Source: Mycolicibacterium austroafricanum (lineage in GTDB: Bacteria; Actinomycetota; Actinomycetes; Mycobacteriales; Mycobacteriaceae). Taken from it: a stretch of DNA of 64,000 bases. The notes beneath the pieces were generated by a model. That model had not been told where the DNA came from. It made no database searches and saw only the letters and a program-made list of their open reading frames with translations. Below, one piece after another: positions 50,823 to 60,040 of this stretch (position 1 is the stretch's first letter; every line of letters starts with the position of its first letter). Location: assembly GCF_902705885.1 (NCBI RefSeq), contig NZ_CACSIP010000029.1, positions 1-64,000 on the forward strand. The letters are read 5' to 3'. Both the position numbers and the translations under genes were made by a program.

Positions 50823-50946
50823 AATTACATGGCTGCGTGTTGAGTGTTAACCCTAGTTGCGAGCTTCAGCGGCGTGCCCGCGCCTGGCCCGATCGGCATG
50901 GCGGTGATGTTGCTTGAAGCCGCGGTGCGTGTGGGGCTCTCGGTGG

Positions 50947-52266
50947 TCACTGGCCTGGGACACCGCCGATGCCAGCATTTGGCGGTGCTCCTGGCCGTTG
51001 GCCAAGGGCTATGTCGTTGATCTGGGTTCGGCGGTTCTGAGCAGTGCCTTGGTCGGCCGCCCGTTGCTCCATGGCACGCTGGGCGGCCGCCAGTTCCGTG
51101 GCTTCGAACTGATCGTTGGCAAACTCGATGGCGTCGTGGATCGCGCTAATCGACGCGGCAGCGGTGTCCTCGGAGCATTCCACAGCGACCGACGCATGCT
51201 CGCCCACGCTGCGCATGACGAAGTCGCCGAATCCGTGCTCGCGCAGCCGCCTCTTGAGGTGTTCGTCCCACCACGGTGGGGCGGCGGGTTTGTAGGGCAT
51301 CTCGATTCTCACACCGCCGGCACGCGTAGAAGACGGGCGGATATCAGGGGCGTGATCGTGGGTGGCGCGCCGCCACGTCTTGGCCACGGTCGGCCCGATC
51401 GCCTCGAGGAAGTCCTCATCGGATTCGAGCGGGGGAAGGTGGGCGGCGAAGCTGCCGCCGAGTCGACGCGCCTTGTCGTCAGTGATCGGCGTGATCTGGT
51501 AGCCCGATTGGAAACGGTCGGCGGGTTTGACGCGTGGCGCCTGATCAGTGAGCACCCGCTCGATCCCGCCGCCGAAGTGTTGTCGCCAACGCAGTCCGGA
51601 CCCATCGGTGTACTCGACGACGAACGAGACATGTTGCCATTGCCTTGTGTGCAGCGTCATTTCAGTGAACCAGCCTTCGTGGCTGGTCGACTGCATGTAG
51701 GGGGTCAGCGTCTCACCGCGGGGTAGGTATTCGTGGAGAAGTCCCTCGGATTCCACTTTGTCGGGCGTACGTCGTACCGGAGGGGCTCCGGTGTCACTCG
51801 GCGTGTCGGCGAAGGGCACGCGTACGTCGAACACGAAGTGCTGGCTTCGATTTTCGATGCGGAAGGTCGCCAGCCCTTGGAATGCGCCGGGGATGTCGAC
51901 CTTGTAGATCGCCAGCAACCGGGCCTGGGCCATCTCGTCGTCGGCACGTATGGTGGCCGCCACGTGCCGGTCCACCCGGGCATGGGCGCTGGCTACTGCG
52001 ATGCTGAATGCTGCGATGAGAAAGGCTGCGGCAGTGGCGAATCCGCCGGCCCACGTACCCCAGGCGGCGAACCAGTTCGAGGTCACGTCATTCGGTGAAC
52101 GTACCGCTTTGATCAGTGTGAGCGTGACGAAGGCGGCCATGAACAGTGCGCCTACGGCGAGCGAGCCGTTCAGGACGTGCCGGAGCCGGCGTTCTTCAGG
52201 AAGCGGATGACCGGCGTGCTGTGCAGCTGGAGCATCTCCCATCGGAACGCCTTCCCTTCGCCTCAC
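50947..52266 (-). CDS. Membrane-anchored hypothetical protein
   Basis: A protein of 439 residues with two N-terminal membrane helices (VLNGSLAVGALFMAAFVTLT and AWGTWAGGFATAAAFLIAAF, about 32-95). A cytoplasmic body follows with beta-rich part (FQGLATFRIENRSQHFVFDV), WQHVSFVVEYTDGSGLRWRQ, and a C-terminal helix. The two-helix opening resembles membrane sensors of accessory defence genes, but no family is recognised. GTG 52266 overlaps the Xre stop (GTGA); ATG 52242 is the alternative. Confidence 0.65.
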   Translation of the reverse strand: MRRREGVPMGDAPAAQHAGHPLPEERRLRHVLNGSLAVGALFMAAFVTLTLIKAVRSPNDVTSNWFAAWGTWAGGFATAAAFLIAAFSIAVASAHARVDRHVAATIRADDEMAQARLLAIYKVDIPGAFQGLATFRIENRSQHFVFDVRVPFADTPSDTGAPPVRRTPDKVESEGLLHEYLPRGETLTPYMQSTSHEGWFTEMTLHTRQWQHVSFVVEYTDGSGLRWRQHFGGGIERVLTDQAPRVKPADRFQSGYQITPITDDKARRLGGSFAAHLPPLESDEDFLEAIGPTVAKTWRRATHDHAPDIRPSSTRAGGVRIEMPYKPAAPPWWDEHLKRRLREHGFGDFVMRSVGEHASVAVECSEDTAAASISAIHDAIEFANDQFEATELAAAQRAMEQRAADQGTAQNRRTQINDIALGQRPGAPPNAGIGGVPGQ

Positions 52267-53447
52267 CGTCTGTTGTCGGCATTGTCGGGCCCATGTGCCA
52301 CCGCGGCCCGTTCCAGCAGTGTCCCCGGCAGCGTGTCGGGCGTAGGAGTCGATGCGACCGCGGTGGCAGTCGCCTTATCAATGGCGTTGGCCGTCCACTC
52401 GGAGGGTGTTTCCGGTGCCTGGTCCCACGGGGTGTCGAGGTCGACAGTGACCGTGATCGGTACGGGCAGCTGGAGGGCAGCCAGCGCGGTTCGCACCGCA
52501 TGGCCGAGCCGGTCGCCGTATTCGGCCAGTTCGGCCCGTTCCTGCACGGTCACCCGGCCCCGAAGAACCTCCAGGGCCTCAAGTGCGTCCTCTTCGGCTT
52601 GCTCTTCGGCGCTGAGCGGTGTCGGATTGGCATCCTCAGCCGCCATTACGGCTGCCCACTCCTCCGTCGTGGGTAGCGGCGGGGGAGCGCCCGGTCTGAT
52701 CTCGGTGCCGTCGTCGGCCGCCCACTGGAGGGTTTGCGGATCCTTGTCGTAGGAGTAAACGATCCCGGGTCGGATCGCCGATTCGCGGCGCTGGATTTCG
52801 CGCTCAGCGGCGTCTACCTGCTCGAACCAATCCGACGCGTCGTCATCGAAGAGGATGCGCTCGGGGTTCAGTACGACGGTCACGGGCTCAGTGCGGTGGC
52901 GCCAGAGGTCCCACTCATCGTGGCCAACCGCGGCCCGCAGCGCGTCGCCAACCACTGACGCCTCCCAGGACCCGGGCCGACCGGCCAGGATCGTGTCGAT
53001 CCCGCCGGCGTTCGCTGCCGCGCCTGCCAGGGCCTCGGTCACGAAAGCAGCCCAGTCGATCTGCAGCGCAGACCGTGGGTCGGGATCAGCTTCCCATTGA
53101 CCCGAACTTGATTGGCGCATGGGCTGATTCGTGAGGCGACTGGCTTCGGTCAGCACGCCGATGGCGTCCTGGAGTACCTCGTCGTAGGGCCGCGGGCTAG
53201 CGGCCTGGTCGTCGGTGACGTACCCGGTGTCGAAGAGGGCCGCCGAGAGGACCTCACGATAAGGACGGCCGATAACGCGAGCCACCGCAGTGAGATTCGC
53301 GCGGTTCGGCAGCCGACTCACGCCGTTGATTCGCCACTTGCGGAGATTCTCTCGACTGACGCCAATACGGCGCGCCAGCTCGGCCTCGCTGACTCCGTGC
53401 GCGTTTCTGTAGCGGTCGATCAGCTCGACCAGGCGAGGGGCTGCCAT
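52263..53447 (-). CDS. Xre-family HTH protein with long C-terminal domain
   Basis: The 394-residue protein has an N-terminal HTH (YRNAHGVSEAELARRIGVSR, ENLRKWRINGVSRL, about residues 13-50) and a large Asp/Glu-rich C-terminal region (IDWAFAF-like, VVLNPERILFDDDASDWFEQ, LSAEEQAEEDALEALEVLRG). Four-base overlap with the membrane protein gene indicates a two-gene operon. A dyad (ATAAC-GAAG-GTTAT) lies 72 bp upstream in the divergent promoter region. Confidence 0.75.
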   Translation of the reverse strand: MAAPRLVELIDRYRNAHGVSEAELARRIGVSRENLRKWRINGVSRLPNRANLTAVARVIGRPYREVLSAALFDTGYVTDDQAASPRPYDEVLQDAIGVLTEASRLTNQPMRQSSSGQWEADPDPRSALQIDWAAFVTEALAGAAANAGGIDTILAGRPGSWEASVVGDALRAAVGHDEWDLWRHRTEPVTVVLNPERILFDDDASDWFEQVDAAEREIQRRESAIRPGIVYSYDKDPQTLQWAADDGTEIRPGAPPPLPTTEEWAAVMAAEDANPTPLSAEEQAEEDALEALEVLRGRVTVQERAELAEYGDRLGHAVRTALAALQLPVPITVTVDLDTPWDQAPETPSEWTANAIDKATATAVASTPTPDTLPGTLLERAAVAHGPDNADNRR

Positions 53448-53518
53448 ACCGCCAAGTATTCTGCGGCAGTGATAAGGAGTCAACCATCGGTACGCAGTAG
53501 TGCCCACTGTTAGTTGAC

Positions 53519-53532
53519 ATAACGAAGGTTAT
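53519..53532. promoter_or_regulatory. Candidate operator dyad in the divergent Xre / Phd region
   Basis: ATAAC-GAAG-GTTAT has perfect five-base arms. It is 72 bp from the Xre start and 62 bp from the Phd-like gene start, so either protein could use it. Confidence 0.4.
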
Positions 53533-53593
53533 CGGCGTTAGATCGGGCGCGAAATATGGCGCTATATCTGGCGGTTCGTGCTATGTTGGCGGC

Positions 53594-54112
53594 ATGGTGA
53601 ACATCAGACCCAGTCGGATGCGTTCGATCACTGACGCCCGCAATGCGTTTAGCACCCTGGTCGGCGAGGCCGAGAATGGCCTCACCACGCACATCGTGAA
53701 GGGATCAACCGTTGTGGCGCATCTGGTTCCAGCCTCGGCACCGGTTCTCGACGACCCGAGCTTGCGGCACGCACTCATTGCATCTTTCGCCGCGAGTGAG
53801 GCTGCGTCGGCCGGTGCCTACGAGTGGCGTGAGGCGCGGCTGTGGCATGCCGGCGATACCGTGGGGCGTCTACTGGCCTGGACTTGGCGGACTGACTCCG
53901 ACCTGTGCCTACGCGCCTTCGCGTCCTTTCACGACGAACTGCAGCAGGTTGTCGGCGCGACAATCGGCTTGAGCGCAATCTGGCCCGGCATCGAGGTAGC
54001 GCTGCGCGTAGCCCTCGACGGCGGTGAAATCGCGGACCTGTTTCAGTACCTCGATCGCCACTACGACGACTACTACCTCGGACCCCACCGCCCCCATCCA
54101 AGTAATGCATAA
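53594..54112 (+). CDS. Phd/YefM-like protein with extra C-terminal domain
   Basis: The 172-residue protein begins with a Phd fold (MRSITDARNAFSTLVGEAEN, GLTTHIVKGSTVVAHLVPAS) of antitoxin type. About 110 further residues form an unknown helical domain (LWHAGDTVGRLLAWTWRTDS, FASFHDELQQVVGATIGLSA, DLFQYLDRHYDDYYLG). Normal Phd antitoxins end near residue 80. It lies 70 bp upstream of an unknown 219-residue protein gene in the same direction, the layout of a toxin-antitoxin pair. Confidence 0.7.
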   Translation: MVNIRPSRMRSITDARNAFSTLVGEAENGLTTHIVKGSTVVAHLVPASAPVLDDPSLRHALIASFAASEAASAGAYEWREARLWHAGDTVGRLLAWTWRTDSDLCLRAFASFHDELQQVVGATIGLSAIWPGIEVALRVALDGGEIADLFQYLDRHYDDYYLGPHRPHPSNA

Positions 54113-54185
54113 CCCGCCTAACCGTCACATGACGAAATGCGTTGACCATCATAACTATTGACCAATTCCGGAGGTGCAGATCAGC

Positions 54186-54845
54186 ATGACGCAACCGGCC
54201 CCAAACCCCGGCGAGCAGGTCGGCCAACTGCTCTACCAACTGCTCTACGTAGAAGTGCTGCAACGAGTCCTGCAGAATGCCCGCGACGGATTGCTTGTTC
54301 CGCACTGGCGCGAGCTAGTCGCGACCATGAGTCCTTTGTCTGGCCCTGACCCGATGAACGTGCATCCACTTGTTGTAACCGCGATCAACGAACGTCCGCC
54401 TGCCGCTTGGGAACCCGGGCGTTCGCCCGGTTGGCGGGCCGCCGCCGATAGCTGGTTCAATGACGCACGTCGTGCGCTGGCCGAACACCGCAGACTCACG
54501 CTCATACAGCACGCCAAGCTGACCAAGCTCACCGAACTCCTTCCGGTGGCTACCCGGGTCTCCATGGCGCCGTCCGTGGCCGACGCCATGGCTCAGATTT
54601 CCAGTCTCGACGACCGCAACGACGCCACCGCACGACAGTCCCTGTCAACCTTCATCATGCAGCGCGACAAGCTAACCGCCTCCTACCGTGCCGCACTGGC
54701 GGCTGGCGGCGTCGACATCGACTGGCGTTCATGGTTCGAGGAGCGCATCAACACGTGGGACAATGAATCCGGTGCAGCTACGGCCCGGATCATCCTTCGC
54801 CAGGAGTCTCACGCCTACATGCAGCGGCTACCTGAGTACTGGTGA
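54186..54845 (+). CDS. Hypothetical protein, possible partner of the Phd-like protein
   Basis: A 219-residue helical protein (VGQLLYQLLYVEVLQRVLQN, WRAAADSWFNDARRALAEHR, SYRAALAAGGVDIDWRSWFE). ATG 54186 follows CCGGAGGTGCAGATCAGC. No family or catalytic motif is recognised. Its place after the Phd-like gene makes a toxin role possible. Confidence 0.6.
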   Translation: MTQPAPNPGEQVGQLLYQLLYVEVLQRVLQNARDGLLVPHWRELVATMSPLSGPDPMNVHPLVVTAINERPPAAWEPGRSPGWRAAADSWFNDARRALAEHRRLTLIQHAKLTKLTELLPVATRVSMAPSVADAMAQISSLDDRNDATARQSLSTFIMQRDKLTASYRAALAAGGVDIDWRSWFEERINTWDNESGAATARIILRQESHAYMQRLPEYW

Positions 54846-54968
54846 GCACTCCCCGATTGCCGTCCTACCGCGGTGAAGGGGCCAATCCGGGACAAGATGA
54901 GAGTGCCGTGCGGGGAGACCTGACAGCAACGGATTAGGACCGCCCGGCGCTTCATTAGTGCCATCATT

Positions 54969-55832
54969 GTGGGCATGGAGGTTTTGCCGACGCGCGGTGA
55001 CGACGCACTCCAAACTTATCGTTCGGTGGTGTGGTGCATCGAGGTTCGAGACCCGGCCAAGATCTTGGTAGATGACAGTGTTGGCGAGCGCACACAAGGC
55101 ACCGTTTCCGCAGTCGCTGCGTCGTATGGCTGCATCTTCGACTGCTGCTACGACGATGACGAGGTGGATGAGATCCCCTACTACCAGTGGATGATCCGGG
55201 TGCCCCAGGCCGAGCATCGCCGCCGGACGACCGAAGACATTCCACGTGTGATCGATGCGGTACGCAGTGCGCTTCAATCCGCTTTGCCGGCGCCGTTCGA
55301 CGACTGGCTCTGTTACCCGCACGCTGAGATCAGTTATAGCAATGCGGTGAGCGATTACCTGCGCAACGCCTATGCCGACCTGCTAGACGTCTTTGACGCC
55401 AGGTTTCTACCCCGCCGCCGCGACGGCGCAGAAGCGCTGGAGCCCACGGCGACCTATTACGGCGACCGCCTTAGTGACGGCAGTTTAGTTGCGACGTACA
55501 ACCTTTGGTTGTGCGAGGAGCCGGGAGGCCATCGTTGGTCGGTATTAAACGTCGGCCTGGTGCCAGATGTGCTGCCAGGGGTTCCGGTTGGCCGCACCAG
55601 AGTCGCGGTGGACCAGCCTGTTCTACTCGCCCCGCGGCCCACAATGCACTGCACCTGGACGTGGATGGCCAGCTTGAGAGTCGGTGGCTTCAACGATCAT
55701 GTCGGCAACCCCGGCGTGATCTCGACTCAACCAGCAGACGGGGCTAGGTACCAGTGGCAGGCAGCTGATCCGACTCGACTCGCGGACATGATCGAGCGCG
55801 ATTTGCGGCTACTTTTCCCCATGATGTGGTGA
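54969..55832 (+). CDS. Hypothetical protein
   Basis: A 287-residue protein with Cys/Asp-rich YGCIFDCCYDDDEVDEIPYY and several Trp/His segments (PTMHCTWTWMASLRVGGFND). GTG 54969 or ATG 54975 may be the start; neither has a strong ribosome site. Its last 24 bases overlap the end of the convergent gene. Family unknown. Confidence 0.55.
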   Translation: MGMEVLPTRGDDALQTYRSVVWCIEVRDPAKILVDDSVGERTQGTVSAVAASYGCIFDCCYDDDEVDEIPYYQWMIRVPQAEHRRRTTEDIPRVIDAVRSALQSALPAPFDDWLCYPHAEISYSNAVSDYLRNAYADLLDVFDARFLPRRRDGAEALEPTATYYGDRLSDGSLVATYNLWLCEEPGGHRWSVLNVGLVPDVLPGVPVGRTRVAVDQPVLLAPRPTMHCTWTWMASLRVGGFNDHVGNPGVISTQPADGARYQWQAADPTRLADMIERDLRLLFPMMW

Positions 55833-56951
55833 CCCCATCGGTGGGCGCTCTCGCCACTGCCGATTGTTGTCGATCAATTGCAGTGCGATGGCCCGGTCTT
55901 CCCACCGAGGCGCCACTGGCTTCTGGAGCTTGGCCTTGACCACTTCGATCGCTGGGCGAGAGAAGTCAACATCGCCGAGCTTCAACGTAATTCGTGGCGC
56001 GCGCAGGAGATCCTTCTGGCGCTGATTCTCGGAGAGCTTCCCGTTGGTTCGGTCCATCGGGTCGAACATGTCGATCAGGCCGAACTCCTGCAGTTCGTGG
56101 CGGGCAGAGAAGGCCTCCGGCGCCAAGCCGTACCACTGCCACCGCGTCAGCTGGGGCAAGGCAACGCCAGCTTCGTCGGCGTCCTTGCGGCTCCGTGGAC
56201 GCTGCGTCTGCTCGGCGACCGCGAGCAGTGTCGCCATCTCCTCGTTGGTCAGAACGAGGTGCCACCCCGCCATGAAGAAACCAGCAGGCAGTATCACCGC
56301 CCCAGTCTCTTCTGACGGGACGAAGTAGCGCTTCCGGGATCGGTCTTCGCAGAACAGGGTGAAGCGGTCGAATCGGTGCTCGCTCCTGCGGGCGCCCACG
56401 CGCACGAGATCGTGCTCAGCGAGCTTGGCGAGAGCCCTCGTCATCCGCAGGTTGAGTTCGCGGTTGGACACGTCGAGCGCCAGCAGGCCGCACAGTTCGC
56501 TCCAACCGTCCACACCGTTGTTCGGCCGCTCGTTCTTCCACCGGTCGCCGGGTTCGAACTCCAGGTGTGCGGTGTAGAGCAAGCTGAGATACACCTGCAG
56601 CGCATTACTGGGCCGGTGAATGAGGCTGGTCAAAACCGGCCTGGTGTCGACGTCGCCCCTCACAGTTTTGAGCCGGGGGTTACTTTCCCGACGCGGCCGA
56701 GCCGTCGCGAGCCGCAGGAACCGCCGGCGGATCCTGATATCGGGATGATCGCCGTTGTCGAACCTCCGGTACTTGGACGTGGCGCGCTTCATGGCGTCGG
56801 CCTGCACGTCGAGCTGTTCGAGGCGCCGGATTCGCGCCTCGCGCGCCTCCCTGATGGCCTTGGTGGTGTCCTGGTCCAGCTTGTCCATCTTCTCCGTGGC
56901 AGCCCTCGCCGCCTCGATGTCGAGGCCAAGGCGGAGACGTTTTGAACTCAC
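55809..56951 (-). CDS. wHTH-like plasmid protein, possible replication or regulatory factor
   Basis: About 380 residues from GTG 56951. An N-terminal coiled coil (ATEKMDKLDQDTTKAIREAR) is followed by two helical domains: ALQVYLSLLYTAHLEFEPGD, ELCGLLALDVSNRELNLRMT, RALAKLAEHDLVRVGARRSE, then LTNEEMATLLAVAEQTQ. The paired winged-helix feel recalls replication initiators and MarR-like regulators, but no family is certain. The promoter-like TATACC near 57000 favours GTG 56951 over the longer 57104 start. Confidence 0.55.
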   Translation of the reverse strand: MSSKRLRLGLDIEAARAATEKMDKLDQDTTKAIREAREARIRRLEQLDVQADAMKRATSKYRRFDNGDHPDIRIRRRFLRLATARPRRESNPRLKTVRGDVDTRPVLTSLIHRPSNALQVYLSLLYTAHLEFEPGDRWKNERPNNGVDGWSELCGLLALDVSNRELNLRMTRALAKLAEHDLVRVGARRSEHRFDRFTLFCEDRSRKRYFVPSEETGAVILPAGFFMAGWHLVLTNEEMATLLAVAEQTQRPRSRKDADEAGVALPQLTRWQWYGLAPEAFSARHELQEFGLIDMFDPMDRTNGKLSENQRQKDLLRAPRITLKLGDVDFSRPAIEVVKAKLQKPVAPRWEDRAIALQLIDNNRQWRERPPMGSPHHGEK

Positions 56952-57102
56952 CGGGTATGTCCTAGCGGGGTGCGTGCTGGCGGGGGGTACCTGTACAAGG
57001 TATAGGTAATAGTTACGAGCCGCCAGCGGCAACCCTGATACCCGCCAGCGCCTACCCCGTAGTCCCGAGAAACTCTGCACCCTTCCGGCGCACCATGCCC
57101 CC

Positions 57103-57306
57103 ATGGCGAAGCACGATGAGAAGCCGAGTGAGTTGGAACGTGTGGCCCGTGCGGGCTGGATGGTGACGCTGCGTTACCGCCTGCTGGTGTTGGCTACCCA
57201 AGCCCCCTCGCGGCCGGCACGGTGGCGTTGGATGGCGGGCGGGGCGTCAGCAGTGACGCTGGCGGCTGGCTTCGTGAAGCTCAAGCTCGGGTGGTTCTCG
57301 GGATGA
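57103..57306 (+). CDS. Small membrane protein
   Basis: A 67-residue protein (MAKHDEKPSELERVARAGWM) with one hydrophobic segment (WMAGGASAVTLAAGFVKLKL). No ribosome site stands out; composition is plausible. Function unknown. Confidence 0.4.
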   Translation: MAKHDEKPSELERVARAGWMVTLRYRLLVLATQAPSRPARWRWMAGGASAVTLAAGFVKLKLGWFSG

Positions 57307-57311
57307 GGTGG

Positions 57312-58346
57312 TCAGGCAGGTGTCGGCACTCTGGTGTCAGCCGCCGTGACATCGCGAAGGCCCTTGTACGACGGGTGGCGGAGCAATCGGCCGGGGGTGT
57401 ACTCGCGGTATGCGATCTCGCCGACGTACCGGGGTTCCACCCATCGCACACCTGGCTCTGTCAGCGGGTTTCGCACCGGGGATTCGTTGATTTCGATCGG
57501 ATTGAGCAGCTCAAACAGCCTTCGCCGCTCACGCTGACTCATCCCGGTGCCGACCTGACCGACCAGGCGCAGGTCGCCAGCCTCGTCATGCCCAGCCACC
57601 AGCAGTGTTGCCACGCTTCCGCCCGCCGCACGTGTGGCGATGTGGCCCACGATCGCCAGCTCGGCGGTGGCTCTGACCATCGACTTGACCCACAGTGCCG
57701 ATCGGCCAGGCCGATACGGCGAGTCCAGGCGCTTGGCGACGATGCCTTCCATGGCGTTGGCCGCACACACATCGAGCATGTCGGCCGGCGACACGTCGAC
57801 CCAGTGCCGGGGAACCGTCATCGTCGGCGACGAGTCGACCACCATGATCTCACTGAGGATCTCCCGGCGCCGGCCGTACGGCTCCCCCGTGATGTCCACG
57901 CCATCGACGGCCAGGGCGTCGAAAGCCAGGAAACGGGTGGGGACTTCACGGATCAGCTCGGCGCTGGGTCGCCGCTGCTGCGGCCACCGACGCTGGAGAC
58001 GGGTGAACGACGGGCGGCCGTCACTTCCGACAGCGACGATCTCGCCGTCCAAGATCGCGCGGCGGCCGCCGATCGCGGCGCGGACTCCGGCAAGTTCAGG
58101 GAAGGTCCGCGACACGTCTGCGCCATTGCGGGTGAACACAGCCAGCCCGTCGTCGTCGACCACGACCAAGCCGCGCTGCCCGTCATACTTCACTTCAACA
58201 GCAAAGTCGTCGCCAGCCGGCGGGCGTCCCAGCGTAGCCAGCATCGGCACCGGAGCCTGCCGACTCTTCGCTGCCCTACGCGACGCCTGCACGCCATCGA
58301 GATTACGCACCCTGCCAGCCCGGAACGGCTGCTCTGACGGGCCCAC
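57312..58346 (-). CDS. ATP-dependent DNA ligase (LigC/LigD-ligase type)
   Basis: The 344-residue enzyme has the catalytic lysine motif EVKYDGQRGLV (Lys near residue 53), FTRNGADVSRTFPEL, ILDGEIVAV, FLAFDALAVDGVDI, MEGIVAKRLDSPYRPGR and the OB-fold part (LRLVGQVGTGMSQRERRRLF). It seals nicks using ATP. The size fits mycobacterial LigC, used in repair. The ligase remnant at 1221 conserves residues upstream of MLATLG, supporting a start near GTG 58346. It lies beside the HEPN-like gene. Confidence 0.9.
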   Translation of the reverse strand: MGPSEQPFRAGRVRNLDGVQASRRAAKSRQAPVPMLATLGRPPAGDDFAVEVKYDGQRGLVVVDDDGLAVFTRNGADVSRTFPELAGVRAAIGGRRAILDGEIVAVGSDGRPSFTRLQRRWPQQRRPSAELIREVPTRFLAFDALAVDGVDITGEPYGRRREILSEIMVVDSSPTMTVPRHWVDVSPADMLDVCAANAMEGIVAKRLDSPYRPGRSALWVKSMVRATAELAIVGHIATRAAGGSVATLLVAGHDEAGDLRLVGQVGTGMSQRERRRLFELLNPIEINESPVRNPLTEPGVRWVEPRYVGEIAYREYTPGRLLRHPSYKGLRDVTAADTRVPTPA

Positions 58347-58470
58347 CTGCGTTCACGGCGTCGGCTGTCTGGTGGGTAGTCCGCGCGCCTAAATTGCTCG
58401 GTCACACTGAGCCCATCCCATTCCTGCCTGTCAGGGTGAGCGCCTATGTTTCTCCCAAAGGGGGTGCTCG

Positions 58471-59610
58471 ATGTACAAGCAGAGTCGTGGCAAGCGGTGG
58501 CTCGGAGTCCTTCGCGAGGCGTTGACCATGCTCAAGATGGCTGAGAAATCCGTCGCGACGTACGCAGAAGCCGCGACGCGCATGCAGGGTGTCCGAGTCA
58601 TAAGCGAACGCGATAAAGACGTTATGACCGGCATCGCACGCGACAACATCAAGTTGACACTCAAGAGCCAGAACCTCGGCGGAGAATCTCACCTCGCTGA
58701 AACGCTCGCCCCGATCGCCACGGCAATGGGCAACTTCTCACTCGATGACGAGTTCAACACAACGTTGCGCAATCTCATCGATGCCATCGACGATGCCCTG
58801 CCCGAACTGGAAGGGCAGATGACAGAACACGACGCAACCATCGAGGAAGTGATTGGTGAACTTGAGCGCGCACTGCTCATCTCCCTCGTCGTAACGCTGA
58901 CCTCGCACAATGTCCTTATCAAGAAGGTGGAAGAATGGGAACGGCCACACCAACGATTCCTCCAAGGACTGGAACCAGCCGACGTCGGCCATTATCTCGA
59001 CGTCAAGACGCTCGTGTACGCCGACACTGACGGCCCAGGCCGCGTGCATATGCAAGATTTGGTGTCCGCAGTCAACGGGGGCGCCGAGATCTGGATGGCA
59101 GGCGCCGGCCGAGAAACCGTCAATAGCTACCCCGAAGCTCAAGCCGTCGCATACGCCCAGTGGTTCAGCTACGCCTTCTCGCTGTGGGAGGAGCAGTTCC
59201 GCGGGAGGATCGCCGCCTGGTTCGACAAGCGGACCCCTGAACGCATCCGAGGCAGCGACATCCGCAGCGACTACTTCGGAGACATCCGTCTGATCCGCAA
59301 CGACTTTGTTCATAACAAAGGCATCTGCAAAGACTCCGCACAACTCAAACGGCTCGAATTTGGCCTCACCCGACGTCGGCCAATCGAGATCACCCCGGAG
59401 CAGATGTTGTCGCTTATCGACCTCTTCCCTCGCGACGAACTACGCACAGCCCCAACCCCACTGCCCCCAGGAGACACCATGAGGGTCCCCGGCAAAGTGA
59501 ACCCACACGTGCTGGAGGACGTCCAGACGCGTGCTCAAAAGCTTGGACTCAACGACAGCCAGCTTCTCGAAACGGCGCTTTCAGAGTGGTTGGCGCGTAA
59601 CGGCTCCTGA
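58471..59610 (+). CDS. HEPN-like protein with RNDFVH motif
   Basis: The 379-residue helical protein contains near residues 275-285 FGDIRLIRNDFVHNKGIC, the R-N-x-x-x-H motif of HEPN RNases. The body before it (FSYAFSLWEEQFRGRIAAWF) fits the helical bundle. The last 45 residues (PHVLEDVQTRAQKLGLNDSQ, LLETALSEWLARNG) look like a ribbon-helix or short HTH. HEPN proteins act as RNases in abortive infection and toxin systems. No antitoxin gene is evident next to it. CAAAGGGGGTG precedes the ATG. Confidence 0.65.
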   Translation: MYKQSRGKRWLGVLREALTMLKMAEKSVATYAEAATRMQGVRVISERDKDVMTGIARDNIKLTLKSQNLGGESHLAETLAPIATAMGNFSLDDEFNTTLRNLIDAIDDALPELEGQMTEHDATIEEVIGELERALLISLVVTLTSHNVLIKKVEEWERPHQRFLQGLEPADVGHYLDVKTLVYADTDGPGRVHMQDLVSAVNGGAEIWMAGAGRETVNSYPEAQAVAYAQWFSYAFSLWEEQFRGRIAAWFDKRTPERIRGSDIRSDYFGDIRLIRNDFVHNKGICKDSAQLKRLEFGLTRRRPIEITPEQMLSLIDLFPRDELRTAPTPLPPGDTMRVPGKVNPHVLEDVQTRAQKLGLNDSQLLETALSEWLARNGS

Positions 59611-60040
59611 CGACGCTCGGCCGTCCACCACCAGAGCGACATTGGCCATAATATGGGAAAAGGTGCTGGTAGTTGACCCGCGGTTTCCCGCGTGGTCAAC
59701 GGCGCCGGGAGTCCGTTGGAGTCGCATACCGGCCAGCCCGCAACAGCGGCTCGCCGGCCGGATTGAGGAACGAGCGTTTGAGGTCCGAGATCGGCCACTG
59801 CACGTAGTGCGAGAGCGGGACCTAAGTTTCCCTATCGAACCACCGTGTCGAGACATCTGATGGTACGGCTCTGAGGCACGCGGTGTGAGACGAGATATGA
59901 GACACCTCCACCCGGCCCTATACGAGCGTCACGCGGGCGCGCGGCCCTGTCTCGTTTCTCTACAACCGAGACAACAGGTCAGGGATCGTGCGGGCATGAT
60001 CCGGTATGGAGGGGACGCCGACGCGTTGCACAATCAGCAC
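59611..60040. other. Spacer with GAGAC-type dyads
   Basis: No certain gene. It contains TGTCTCGTTTCTCTACAACC followed by GAGACA at 59949-59973, an inverted TGTCTCG/CGAGACA pair resembling the repeats at 60374 and 62998, and TGAGAC boxes at 59885-59904. A leftward 41-codon frame near 59700-59825 (VPLSHYVQWPISDLKRSFLN) is too short to call. Confidence 0.4.

Noticed and set aside
55809..55832. Tail overlap of convergent genes considered as a misannotation
   Set aside because: Both frames keep good protein pattern to their stops; a 24-base convergent overlap is acceptable.
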